Below are positions 44,558 to 52,204 of a stretch of DNA of 64,000 nucleotides, piece after piece. A model generated the notes under the pieces. That model worked only from the letters and a program-made list of their open reading frames with translations. It searched no databases and was not told where the DNA came from. Origin of the DNA: Microbacterium sp. Root166 (GTDB lineage Bacteria > Actinomycetota > Actinomycetes > Actinomycetales > Microbacteriaceae); NCBI RefSeq assembly GCF_001427145.1, contig NZ_LMGL01000002.1, forward strand, positions 451,441 through 515,440, written 5' to 3'. The translations under genes and the position numbers were made by a program. The number at the start of each line of letters is the position of its first letter. The first letter of the stretch is position 1.

Positions 44558-45424
44558 GTGGACGGACTGGGACGCCGAGTGCTCGTCGCCGCGTTCGACG
44601 GGTGGAACGACGCCGGCGAAGCCGCGTCGTCGGTCATCACGCAGCTGCGCGAGAGCGGCACCTACGAGACCGTGTTCTCCGTCGATCCCGAGCTGTACTT
44701 CGACTACCAGTACACGCGGCCGCAGATCGCGACGGATGCCGACGGCAAGCGCATCCTGCAGTGGCCCGAGGCGTCGCTGCTGCGCCCCACGCGCACGACG
44801 CGCGGCGGGACCCAGCTGTGGCTGCTCACCGGCGTCGAGCCGGCGCGCGCCTGGCAGGCCTTCGCCGCGGAGTTCATGGACGCGGCGCTGCGCGAGGACA
44901 TCACGGGCTTCGTCTCGATCGGCTCGATGATGTCGGACGTGCCGCACACCCGGCCGATCTCGGTGTTCGCCGGAAGCGACAACGACGCCCTGCGCACCGC
45001 ACTCGAGCTGGAGCGCAGCACCTACGAAGGGCCCGTGGGCATCCTCAGCGTCCTCGGCCACGCGGCTGACGCGGCCGGCATTCCGTCGGCGAGCCTGTGG
45101 GCGAGCGTCCCCCACTACGTCGCGGGGCACACGCCCTCGCCCAAGGCCACACTCGCGCTGCTCGACCGCCTCGAGGACATCACCGGGGCCACCGTGCCCC
45201 GAGGCGAGCTGTCGACCGAGGCGGCGGCGTGGGAGGCCTCGATCGACGCGGCCGCGGCCGACGACGAGGAGATGACCGAGTACATCCGGCAGCTCGAGCG
45301 CACGCGCGACACGTGGGACTCCCCCGAGGCGTCCGGCGACGCGATCGCTCAGGAGTTCGAGCGCTACCTGCGCCGCGGCGGCGACGGCCCCACGAAGCCT
45401 GGGCGCGACGACCCGCGCCGGTAG
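44558..45424 (+). CDS. PAC2-family protein
   Basis: 288 residues from GTG 44558, chosen because GGAGGAGG lies just upstream. The PAC2 fold is indicated by VLVAAFDGWNDAGEAASSVI, YFDYQYTRPQI, GGTQLWLLTGVEPARAW and FVSIGSMMSDVPHTRP, with a C-terminal acidic helical region. PAC2 proteins resemble proteasome assembly chaperone 2 in fold, but in actinobacteria their role is not settled. The gene is divergent from the HAD-trmI-pafBC side, a position that is conserved near Pup-proteasome loci. Confidence 0.9.
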   Translation: MDGLGRRVLVAAFDGWNDAGEAASSVITQLRESGTYETVFSVDPELYFDYQYTRPQIATDADGKRILQWPEASLLRPTRTTRGGTQLWLLTGVEPARAWQAFAAEFMDAALREDITGFVSIGSMMSDVPHTRPISVFAGSDNDALRTALELERSTYEGPVGILSVLGHAADAAGIPSASLWASVPHYVAGHTPSPKATLALLDRLEDITGATVPRGELSTEAAAWEASIDAAAADDEEMTEYIRQLERTRDTWDSPEASGDAIAQEFERYLRRGGDGPTKPGRDDPRR

Positions 45425-45457
45425 CGGCATCCCGCGCCGGCCCGGTGTGCCGTGGCG

Positions 45458-46282
45458 TCAGGACGCCGCGATGACGCCTGTGCTGAGGAGTACCAGCAGC
45501 AGCGTGCCGAGCGCGACGCGGTACACCACGAACGGCAGGAAGCTGTGCTTGGAGATCCAGTTCATGAAGAACGCGATCACGCCGAGCGCCACGAAGAACG
45601 CGACGACCGTGGCGACGGCGGTCTCGGCGAGGGTGAAGACGCCCGGCTCGTTCCAGCTCTTGAACAGCTGGTAGAAGCCGCTGCCGAACACCGCCGGAAT
45701 CGCCAGCAGGAACGCGTAGCGCGCGGCGGCGGCGCGCTCGAACCCCATGAAGAGGCCCGCGGTGATCGTGCCGCCCGATCGTGAGACGCCGGGGATGAGG
45801 GCCAGCGACTGCGCGAAGCCGTAGACGACGCCCTGCCCGATCGTGATGTCCTGGAGCTTGCGCTTCTTCGCCCCGACGTGGTCGGCGATGCCCAGCAGCA
45901 CGCCGAAGAAGATGAGCATGCCGGCGACGAGCCAGAGCGAGCGGAACGTCGTCTCGATCTGGTCCTGGAACAGCAGTCCGAGCACCACGATCGGGATGCT
46001 GCCGACGATGATCAGCCAGCCCATCTTCGCGTCCGGGTCGTTGCGCGGGATCTTCCCGAAGAGCGCACGGAACCAGTTCCCGATGATCCGCACGATGTCG
46101 CGCCAGAAGAACAGCACGACGGCCGCCTCGGTGCCGATCTGCGTGATCGCGGTGAAGGCGGCGCCGGGGTCCTGCGCGGACGGCAGGAACTCCCCCATCA
46201 CGCGCAGGTGTGCGCTGGAGGACACCGGGAGGAACTCGGTCAGACCCTGGACGAAGCCGAGGATGATCGCCTCGAGGAGCAT
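45458..46282 (-). CDS. uppP: Undecaprenyl-diphosphate phosphatase
   Basis: 274 residues from ATG 46282, preceded by GAAAGG. Eight or so membrane segments; the two UppP signatures are [18 protein letters not shown] (catalytic Glu and Ser) near the N-terminus and [12 protein letters not shown] (catalytic Arg) in the middle. It recycles undecaprenyl pyrophosphate to the monophosphate carrier used in peptidoglycan synthesis, and overproduction gives bacitracin resistance in other bacteria. It follows the M20 peptidase hairpin on the same strand. Confidence 0.96.
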   Translation of the reverse strand: MLLEAIILGFVQGLTEFLPVSSSAHLRVMGEFLPSAQDPGAAFTAITQIGTEAAVVLFFWRDIVRIIGNWFRALFGKIPRNDPDAKMGWLIIVGSIPIVVLGLLFQDQIETTFRSLWLVAGMLIFFGVLLGIADHVGAKKRKLQDITIGQGVVYGFAQSLALIPGVSRSGGTITAGLFMGFERAAAARYAFLLAIPAVFGSGFYQLFKSWNEPGVFTLAETAVATVVAFFVALGVIAFFMNWISKHSFLPFVVYRVALGTLLLVLLSTGVIAAS

Positions 46283-46299
46283 GGACGCCTTTCGGTGCA

Positions 46300-46322
46300 G
46301 GATGCCGGCGGCCGCGGCATCC
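46300..46322 (-). terminator. Hairpin downstream of the M20 peptidase gene
   Basis: GGATGCCG (46300-46307) and CGGCATCC (46315-46322) form 8-base arms around GCGGCCG. It lies between the M20 stop and the uppP start and uses the recurrent GGATGCC motif as arms. Confidence 0.5.
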
Positions 46323-46329
46323 GCTGATG

Positions 46330-47625
46330 TCAGTAGGTGCGGAGCAGATCGGCGAGCACGCGCTGGCCGAAGACGAGGGCGTCGATGGGGACGCGCTCGT
46401 CGACGCCGTGGAACATGCCGGTGAAGTCGAGGCCGGCGGGCAGCCGCAGCGGGGCGAACCCGTAGCCGGCGATGCCGAGGGCCGCGAGGGCCTTGTTGTC
46501 GGTGCCGCCGCCCATCAGGTATGGGATCACCGGCACGCCGGGGTCGTGGCGGCCGAGCGCGGCGACCATGGCGTCGACGAGATCGCCCGAGAAGGGCACC
46601 TCGAGGCCGATGTCCTGGTGGACGATCTCGACCGTGACGTCGTCGCCGACGATGCGGCGGATATCGGTCAGCGCCGCCTCTTCGGTGCCGGGCAGCACCC
46701 GCACGTCCACGAGCGCCTCGGCGCGGTCCGGGATGACGTTGTGCTTGTAGCCGGCGGTGAGGCCGGTCGGGTTGGTGGTCGTCCGCAGCGTGGAGCGGAG
46801 GAAGCCGGATGCCGCGCCCGTCGCGGCGGCGACGGCGTCGGGGTCGCTCGCGGCGGTGCCCGTCAGGTCGCCGAGGCGCTCGACCATCTCGCGGGTCGTG
46901 TCGGTGAGCGTCACCGGCCACTGCGTGCGGCCGAGGGCCGCGACGGCGGCGGCGAGCGTCGTGATGGCGTTGTCGCCGTGGTAGCTCGAGCCGTGGGCCG
47001 CCCGGCCCCGAGCGACCAGCCGGATCCACACGAGCGCCTTCTCGCCCACCTGCAGCAGATACGCGCGGCGGTCGTCGACCGAGATCGAGTATCCGCCGAC
47101 CTCGCTGATCGCCTCAGCCGCGCCGTCGAACCACTCCGGCTTGTCGTTCACGACGAGCGCCGACCCCTCGACCCCGCCGTTCTCCTCGTCGGCGAAGAAC
47201 GCCAGGATCAGGTCGCGCTCGGGCTGCTCGCCCGCGCGGAGGATGTCTCCGACGGAGGTGAGGATCATGGCGTCCATGTCCTTCATGTCGACCGCGCCGC
47301 GGCCCCACAGCATGCCGTCCTTGACGACGCCCGCGAACGGGTCGACGCTCCAGTCCTCCGCGATCGCGGGCACGACGTCGAGGTGACCGTGCAGGACGAG
47401 GGCGGGCTTGCCGGAGTCGCGTCCGGGAACGCGCGCCATGACGTTCGTCCGCCGCGGGATCGGCTCGTAGTACTCCGGCGTCAGGCCCAGCCGCTCGAGG
47501 TAGGCGCCGACGTATTCCGCCGCCTCACGCTCGCCGGCAGCGCGTCCGCCGCCGTGGTTCGTGGTGTCGAAGCGGATGAGGTCCCGGGCGACGGACGCGA
47601 CCTCGGGCAGTTCGGCTTCGGGCAT
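46330..47625 (-). CDS. M20-family metallopeptidase
   Basis: 431 residues. Zinc-site features of M20 dipeptidases/deacylases are visible: [26 protein letters not shown] with a bridging Asp, [15 protein letters not shown] with the catalytic Glu, and a C-terminal metal His in [12 protein letters not shown] dimerisation domain lies between. It should hydrolyse dipeptides or N-acyl amino acids in the cytoplasm. TAAGTT at 47633-47638 (minus strand) suggests a leaderless transcript. Confidence 0.93.
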   Translation of the reverse strand: MPEAELPEVASVARDLIRFDTTNHGGGRAAGEREAAEYVGAYLERLGLTPEYYEPIPRRTNVMARVPGRDSGKPALVLHGHLDVVPAIAEDWSVDPFAGVVKDGMLWGRGAVDMKDMDAMILTSVGDILRAGEQPERDLILAFFADEENGGVEGSALVVNDKPEWFDGAAEAISEVGGYSISVDDRRAYLLQVGEKALVWIRLVARGRAAHGSSYHGDNAITTLAAAVAALGRTQWPVTLTDTTREMVERLGDLTGTAASDPDAVAAATGAASGFLRSTLRTTTNPTGLTAGYKHNVIPDRAEALVDVRVLPGTEEAALTDIRRIVGDDVTVEIVHQDIGLEVPFSGDLVDAMVAALGRHDPGVPVIPYLMGGGTDNKALAALGIAGYGFAPLRLPAGLDFTGMFHGVDERVPIDALVFGQRVLADLLRTY

Positions 47626-47632
47626 GCGCTCA

Positions 47633-47638
47633 AACTTA
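47633..47638 (-). promoter_or_regulatory. -10 element, leaderless type, M20 peptidase
   Basis: TAAGTT on the minus strand ends 7 bases before the ATG at 47625. Confidence 0.5.
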
Positions 47639-47642
47639 CCCG

Positions 47643-47682
47643 GGCCTCCCGGCCATCGCCTGTCAAAGGCGGCCGGGAGGCC
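47643..47682 (-). terminator. Terminator of the small exporter-like gene
   Basis: Perfect 12-base arms GGCCTCCCGGCC (47643-47654) and complement (47671-47682) with a 16-base loop, 10 bases after the stop of the minus-strand gene at 47693. Confidence 0.7.
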
Positions 47683-47692
47683 TTCCCGGGCC

Positions 47693-48250
47693 TCAGTGGG
47701 CGACGGACAGGACCCCTGTGACCACGAGCGTGATGAGGGTCGTCCATCCGATGATCGCCACCGCCTGCCAGATGAGGATGCGCGCGACCCCGGTGCCCGC
47801 CCCGGCGAGCATCGTCGCGGTGAACTGCGTGGGCAGCAGCAGCGGGCCGAGGAGGCTCACTCCCGGAACGCCGTATCGGTCGAACGCGCGCTGGAACTTC
47901 GCCTGCCGGGCGGCCCCGCGCTCGTCGGCGGCAGCCGGCGCGACGTCGGCCTCGGCTCCGCCGGCTCCGCCGGTGCGCGCGCCGGCGGCAGCGAGCCGGC
48001 GCGCGCGGGTGCGGGTGACGACGGCCGACCGCGTGCGGGCCGTCAGCAGCACGAGGATCGCCACGCACACGAAGTTGCCGACGATCCCTGCCGCGGCGGC
48101 CACGACGGGATTCAGCCCCCCGATGATGCCGATGGCGGCTGCACCCTCGCCCTCGATGAACGGGACAGCGCCCGCGGCCGCCACGATGAGCGGCTGAACG
48201 AGGTCGGGCACCTGTGCGACGAGGTCCTGGAAAGTGTCGATGAGGCTCAT
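47693..48250 (-). CDS. Small multidrug-export-like membrane protein
   Basis: 185 residues from ATG 48250, preceded by GAAGGG. Hydrophobic segments at about 20-35, 42-70, 130-155 and 160-183 flank a basic, Ala/Gly-rich central loop. The N-terminal VPFIEGEGAAAIGIIGGL with acidic residues inside a membrane segment and the C-terminal GVPGVSLLGPLLLPTQFTA loop resemble the putative small multi-drug export family (PF06695), whose transport role is not proven. It is divergent from the DesK/DesR pair. Confidence 0.75.
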   Translation of the reverse strand: MSLIDTFQDLVAQVPDLVQPLIVAAAGAVPFIEGEGAAAIGIIGGLNPVVAAAAGIVGNFVCVAILVLLTARTRSAVVTRTRARRLAAAGARTGGAGGAEADVAPAAADERGAARQAKFQRAFDRYGVPGVSLLGPLLLPTQFTATMLAGAGTGVARILIWQAVAIIGWTTLITLVVTGVLSVAH

Positions 48251-48379
48251 GAGCGGCCCTTCGGTGGATGCGGGCTGTGCCGCGCGCCGGATCTCGACGC
48301 CACACCAGTCCATCGGCGTCCTGACCCTGTCGGAAGTGCCGCCCTGTCACCACTTGCCGTGTGCTCCTCCCGCGCGGGG

Positions 48380-48395
48380 CATGACAAGTGTCATG
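48380..48395. promoter_or_regulatory. Palindrome in the promoter of the DesK/DesR-type operon
   Basis: CATGACA (48380-48386), AG, TGTCATG (48389-48395) is a perfect 7-2-7 inverted repeat. It lies just upstream of the -10 (48400-48405), covering the -35 region, and is a likely binding site of the adjacent response regulator. Confidence 0.65.
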
Positions 48396-48399
48396 CCCC

Positions 48400-48405
48400 T
48401 ATCGT
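48400..48405 (+). promoter_or_regulatory. -10 element, leaderless type, histidine kinase
   Basis: TATCGT ends 7 bases before the ATG at 48413. Confidence 0.55.
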
Positions 48406-48412
48406 GGGACCC

Positions 48413-49618
48413 ATGGCCCGCCTCGATCCCGCTGCTGCGCGCCGCGGGCCCAGCCCGGAGACCACGAGGCTGCGTCTGAGCCGCAACGTCACGGCGACGT
48501 GGTGGTACACCGTCAGCGCGGTCATCTTCCTCGAGGTGATGGTCGTCCTGACGTGGGCCGCGGCCCTGATCGAGGCCGGGCGGCCGTCGACGGCGGTCCT
48601 CACCGTGGTCGCAGGCGGACTGGCATGGGTGGCGTCCACCGTGCCGCTCCTGCTGTTCTACCGCCATCGCGGCGACGAGGGCACGTGGGCACGGTGGCAG
48701 CGGCTGCTCCTGCCGCTCGCGATCGCGGCCCTCGTGGGCGCGGTGTGCGGCGCGATCTCGGGAGTCTGGATCGTCGGGGTCCTGCCGCTGGTGCAGTCCA
48801 TGCTGCTGCTGAACTGGCCGGCAGGTCTTCGCCTGCGGATGGTGGTCGCCGCAACCCTGCTCCTCGGGGCGGTGTGCTTCATCGACGCACGTTCCGCCTT
48901 CGCTGCCGATCCCGACGTCAACTGGTGGCTCGTGGCGTTCTTCAGCACGTTCCTCCCCGTGATGTCGGTGTTGTCGCTGTGGTGGTGGGACGTCCTGATC
49001 ACCCTCGATCTCGCGCGGGCGTCGGAGGCGCGTCTGGCAGCGACTCAGGAGCGGCTGCGCGTGGCCACGGACGTGCACGACCTGCAGGGACATCATCTGC
49101 AGGTGATCGCGCTCCAGCTCGAGCTCGCGGAGCGGCTGATGGCGAACGATCCGGATGCCGCGCTCGAACAGCTGCGCGCCGCGCGCGGCAGCGTGGACGA
49201 GGCGCGGCAGGGCACCCGCGATCTGGCGACCCGGTTCCGCTCGGTCCCCCTCGTCGACGAGATCGCCAATGCCGCGGATCTTCTCGCAGCGGCAGGCCTG
49301 TCGGTGAGCACCTCGGTGGGTGAAAAAGCTGACACGGCACCGGCCGCCGTGCTGGGGCCCATCATCCGCGAGACGACGACCAACGTGCTGCGTCATGGCG
49401 GCGGCGGATGGGCGCGTCTGGCGCTCACGCGGGATGCCGCCGGCTGGCACTACCGGATCGAGAACGATGCCGACGCGGTCGCCCGAGACGTCGACGGCGC
49501 CGGACTCGACGGCATCGCCCGGCGCGTCGACGATGCGAATGGGAACCTCGACATCGTCCACGAGGACGGCGAGTTCTCTCTCGCGGTCCACCTCCCGGCG
49601 GCGGAGAGGGACCGATGA
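48413..49618 (+). CDS. DesK-type sensor histidine kinase
   Basis: 401 residues from ATG 48413, set by the -10 element. Five to six membrane segments cover residues ~30-200 with almost no extracellular loops, so the sensor is likely membrane-embedded. The HisKA_3 dimerisation helix has phospho-acceptor His222 in ATDVHDLQGHHLQ, followed by an HATPase region with N-box ETTTNVLRHGGG and G-box DGAGLDGIARRVDDANG. The DLQGHHLQ variant is typical of actinobacterial DesK-like kinases. Its stop overlaps the response-regulator gene by 4 bases. Confidence 0.93.
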   Translation: MARLDPAAARRGPSPETTRLRLSRNVTATWWYTVSAVIFLEVMVVLTWAAALIEAGRPSTAVLTVVAGGLAWVASTVPLLLFYRHRGDEGTWARWQRLLLPLAIAALVGAVCGAISGVWIVGVLPLVQSMLLLNWPAGLRLRMVVAATLLLGAVCFIDARSAFAADPDVNWWLVAFFSTFLPVMSVLSLWWWDVLITLDLARASEARLAATQERLRVATDVHDLQGHHLQVIALQLELAERLMANDPDAALEQLRAARGSVDEARQGTRDLATRFRSVPLVDEIANAADLLAAAGLSVSTSVGEKADTAPAAVLGPIIRETTTNVLRHGGGGWARLALTRDAAGWHYRIENDADAVARDVDGAGLDGIARRVDDANGNLDIVHEDGEFSLAVHLPAAERDR

Positions 49619-50217
49619 TCCGCGTGCTGCTCGCCGATGATGAGGCGATGATCCGCTCTGCGCTCTCCGCCCTTCTGCGCCTGGAGCCCGACATCGACGT
49701 GGTCGCGGAGTGCGTCGATGGAGAGGAGGCGGTCGCTGAGGCTCTGCGACTGCTGCCCGACGTCTGCCTCCTGGATCTCGAGATGCCTGGGCTCGACGGC
49801 GTGGAGGTCGCGGCGCGACTGACGCGCGCGATCGCCACGCGCTGCATCGTCGTGACCCGCCATGCGCGGCCGGGAGTCCTTCGGCGTGCGCTCGCCTCCG
49901 GCGTCTCCGGCTTCCTGCCGAAGTCGCGCGGCGCCGACGAGGTCGCCGGTGTCATCCGGCGCGTCGCCGCCGGGGGCCGTTACATCGATCCTGAAGTGGC
50001 CGCCGATGCGCTCAGCGACGAGCGCGCGCCATTGAGCGTTCGCGAGCTGGACGTTCTGCGGGCCGGCCGGCGCGGCGAGACCACGGGTCAGATCGCGCGC
50101 ACGCTGTCGCTCGCCCCCGGAACCGTCCGCAACCATGTGTCGGCGATTCTCGCCAAGCTCGGCGTCTCGACGCGACAGCAGGCGGTGATTCTCGCCGAGG
50201 AGCGGGGCTGGATCTGA
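49615..50217 (+). CDS. NarL/LuxR-type response regulator (DesR-like)
   Basis: 200 residues from ATG 49615. Receiver domain with LLADDE acidic pocket (6-10), phosphoacceptor Asp54 in CLLDLEMPG and Lys in FLPKSRGAD; C-terminal LuxR-type helix-turn-helix (LSVRELDVLRAG, TGQIARTLSLAPGTVRNHVSAIL in two stretches). Coupled to the kinase gene and ended by a strong terminator. It probably binds the CATGACA-AG-TGTCATG palindrome at 48380-48395 and may also affect the divergent exporter-like gene. Confidence 0.94.
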   Translation: MIRVLLADDEAMIRSALSALLRLEPDIDVVAECVDGEEAVAEALRLLPDVCLLDLEMPGLDGVEVAARLTRAIATRCIVVTRHARPGVLRRALASGVSGFLPKSRGADEVAGVIRRVAAGGRYIDPEVAADALSDERAPLSVRELDVLRAGRRGETTGQIARTLSLAPGTVRNHVSAILAKLGVSTRQQAVILAEERGWI

Positions 50218-50253
50218 GCCGTCGAGGCGCGGTCGGGACGAGCCTGGAAACGA

Positions 50254-50279
50254 CGAAGGCCCCCTTTCGGGGGCCTTCG
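50254..50279 (+). terminator. Terminator of the two-component operon
   Basis: Perfect 11-base arms CGAAGGCCCCC (50254-50264) and complement (50269-50279) with a TTTC loop, followed by CTTTCC. Confidence 0.8.
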
Positions 50280-50287
50280 CTTTCCTG

Positions 50288-50373
50288 TGCGCGAGGGGGG
50301 ACTTGAACCCCCACGCCCGTTAAAGGGCACTAGCACCTCAAGCTAGCGCGTCTACCTATTCCGCCACCCGCGC
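50288..50373 (-). tRNA. tRNA-Leu (anticodon GAG)
   Basis: 86 bases on the minus strand. Acceptor GCGCGGG/CTCGCGC with discriminator A, anticodon stem CTAGC/GCTAG with loop TTGAGGT (anticodon GAG, reading CUC/CUU), long variable arm around TGCCCTTTAACGGGC, and T stem GGGGG/CCCCC with TTCAAGT loop. CCA is not encoded. Confidence 0.95.
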
Positions 50374-50440
50374 AGGTGGATTTCGGTTTCGCAACCGAGG
50401 AATGACATTACCAGACTCCGGAGCCCACCAAGAACCGCGC

Positions 50441-51523
50441 TCACCCGACCGACACCCCGAACAGCAGTCCCAGGGCGTACGTGACGAGGGCGGCGCCATA
50501 CCCGATCGCGAGCTGACGCAAGGCGCGGCGAAGGGGCGGGCCGCCCGAGAGCAGGCCCACCGTCGCGCCCGTCGCGAGCAGCGCGATGCCGACGAGCACG
50601 AGCGCAAGGACCACGGCCGCCGGCCCGCTGAGACCGAAGATCCACGGCAGTACCGGGATGATCGCGCCGGACGCGAAGAACAGGAAGCTCGACACGGCGG
50701 CGCCCCAAGCCCCGCCGACGACCTCGTGCTCATCCTGCGCCTCGGCGGGCAGCCGGTAGGGCTCGGTCCGGTCGGCCGCCTGCGCCACCGCGACGACCCG
50801 ACGGGCTCTCGCCAGGGCCTCGGCCTCCGGCATCCCGCGCGTGCGATAGACGAGCGCGAGTTCGTTGGCGTCGACATCCAGGTCGGGCAGCACATGGTCC
50901 GCGAAGTCGCTCGGCTCGGTGGCGGCGAGCAGCTCGCGCTGGGAGCGCACCGAGACGAACTCCCCCGCGCCCATGGAGAGCGCGCCGGCGAGGAGCCCGG
51001 CGAGACCGCTGAACAGCACGAACTGGGACGAGACTCCGGTCGCACCCACGCCCATCACGAGCGCAAGGTTCGAGACCAGGCCGTCGTTGGCGCCGAAGAC
51101 GGCGGCGCGGAAGGTGCCCGACAGCCGCCGGCGGCCGCGGGCCGCGAGGCCGCGCACGACCTCGTGGTGGATCTTCTCGTCGGCGGCCATGGCCGGCGTC
51201 GCGAAAGGCTCGTCGTCGTAGGGCGACCGGGCTTCGGCGTTCTGCGCGAGTGCGAGCACGAAAATTGAGCCGAAGCGCTTGGCCATGGAGCCGAGGAGGC
51301 GCGTGCGGACGTCGGGGCGCGGCAGACGTGCCGGTTCGCCGCCGAGCAGCTCGAGCCAGTGCGCCTCGTGACGTCCCTCCGCATCGGCGAGGGCCAGGAG
51401 GATCTCGCGCTCCTCGCCCGTGCGCCGGGCGGCGAGCTCGCGGTACACGCGCGCCTCGGCGCGCTCGTTCACGAGATAGCGGGCCCAGCGGCGCTGATCG
51501 CCAGTCGGTGCGGGCGCGGTCAC
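50441..51523 (-). CDS. Ferritin-like/VIT1-CCC1 fusion (MbfA-like iron/manganese transporter)
   Basis: 360 residues from GTG 51523 with GGAGG upstream. The first ~135 residues form a rubrerythrin-like helical domain with iron-type residues (YRELAARRTGEER, ADAEGRHEAHWLE, ADEKIHHEVVRG). The C-terminal ~220 residues are a five-helix VIT1/CCC1 transporter, starting FRAAVFGANDGLVSNLALVMG, with GALSMGAGEFVSVRSQREL, an intracellular acidic helix region and paired terminal helices. The fusion suggests iron (or manganese) sensing or binding coupled to export across the cell membrane. Confidence 0.9.
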   Translation of the reverse strand: MTAPAPTGDQRRWARYLVNERAEARVYRELAARRTGEEREILLALADAEGRHEAHWLELLGGEPARLPRPDVRTRLLGSMAKRFGSIFVLALAQNAEARSPYDDEPFATPAMAADEKIHHEVVRGLAARGRRRLSGTFRAAVFGANDGLVSNLALVMGVGATGVSSQFVLFSGLAGLLAGALSMGAGEFVSVRSQRELLAATEPSDFADHVLPDLDVDANELALVYRTRGMPEAEALARARRVVAVAQAADRTEPYRLPAEAQDEHEVVGGAWGAAVSSFLFFASGAIIPVLPWIFGLSGPAAVVLALVLVGIALLATGATVGLLSGGPPLRRALRQLAIGYGAALVTYALGLLFGVSVG

Positions 51524-51644
51524 AGAAGCCTCCAGGGCGGGGGTCAGGGGGTCATCCCACGGTACCCACGCCTTCGGGGCGGTCCGGCGCGAATCCGCGG
51601 ATTGCCAGCATTTCGGGGCTCCGAACCGCATCCTCGGGCGTTCG

Positions 51645-51695
51645 TCTGTGCGACATCGACCTTCGGCGCGGCGCGGCGGGTCGATCTCGCACAGA
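51645..51695. repeat. Long intergenic inverted repeat
   Basis: 17-base arms at 51645-51661 and 51679-51695 (TCTGTGCGACATCGACC against GGTCGATCTCGCACAGA) match at 16 of 17 positions, with a 17-base GC-rich loop. It sits 5 bases after the stop of the SRPBCC gene. It could be a terminator or a REP/MITE-like element; the rest of the gap (51524-51644) shows no gene. Confidence 0.65.
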
Positions 51696-51699
51696 TGAA

Positions 51700-52179
51700 T
51701 CAGGCAGCCGTGGCGTCGAGGCGGCGCCGCAGCCCGCGCTCCCCGGCCCGCATGACGTGTGCGTGCGCGCGCCGGAAGACCGGGCGCAGCAGCCACGCGG
51801 TGCGGTTCATCCACGCACGTCGGGTGACGACGTGCCAGCCGATGACGATCGTGGATGCCGCGTCCCCGCGCGGCTCGATCCGCAGCGTCCCGCGGCCCGT
51901 CAGGTCCCCGTCGCTCCTCACGGTCAGGCGTCGCGGCGGGTCCACCTCGCCGAGAACGAGCCGGACCCGCAGCCGGTAGCCCAGCGGACTGCGCACAAGC
52001 AGTCCGAGCTCCTCCCCCGCGACGAGTCGCCGCGCGGGGCGGGTGCGCGTGACCGCCGGCCACCACGACGTGTTCGCGTCCGTCTCGGGCGCCGTCAGCA
52101 TCCGCGTCAGCTCGTCCCAGGCCCGATCCGCGCCGACCGGCACCTCCCAGCGGGAGACGAAGGAGTACTCGGCGGGCAT
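51700..52179 (-). CDS. SRPBCC/polyketide cyclase-like protein
   Basis: 159 residues from ATG 52179. The pattern EYSFVSRWEVPVGADRAWDEL at the start, a central LGYRLRVRLVLGEVDPPRRLTVRSDGDLTGRG in two strands, IVIGWHVVTRRAWM and a long C-terminal helix (RRAHAHVMRAGERGLRRRL) fits the START-like cavity fold. Ligand unknown. TACACT at 52186-52191 (minus strand) is a likely leaderless -10. It lies downstream of the helicase gene, 25 bases from its stop. Confidence 0.85.
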   Translation of the reverse strand: MPAEYSFVSRWEVPVGADRAWDELTRMLTAPETDANTSWWPAVTRTRPARRLVAGEELGLLVRSPLGYRLRVRLVLGEVDPPRRLTVRSDGDLTGRGTLRIEPRGDAASTIVIGWHVVTRRAWMNRTAWLLRPVFRRAHAHVMRAGERGLRRRLDATAA

Positions 52180-52185
52180 CCCGGA

Positions 52186-52191
52186 AGTGTA
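52186..52191 (-). promoter_or_regulatory. -10 element, leaderless type, SRPBCC gene
   Basis: TACACT on the minus strand ends 6 bases before the ATG at 52179. Confidence 0.55.
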
Positions 52192-52204
52192 GGCCGCAGG
52201 TCCG

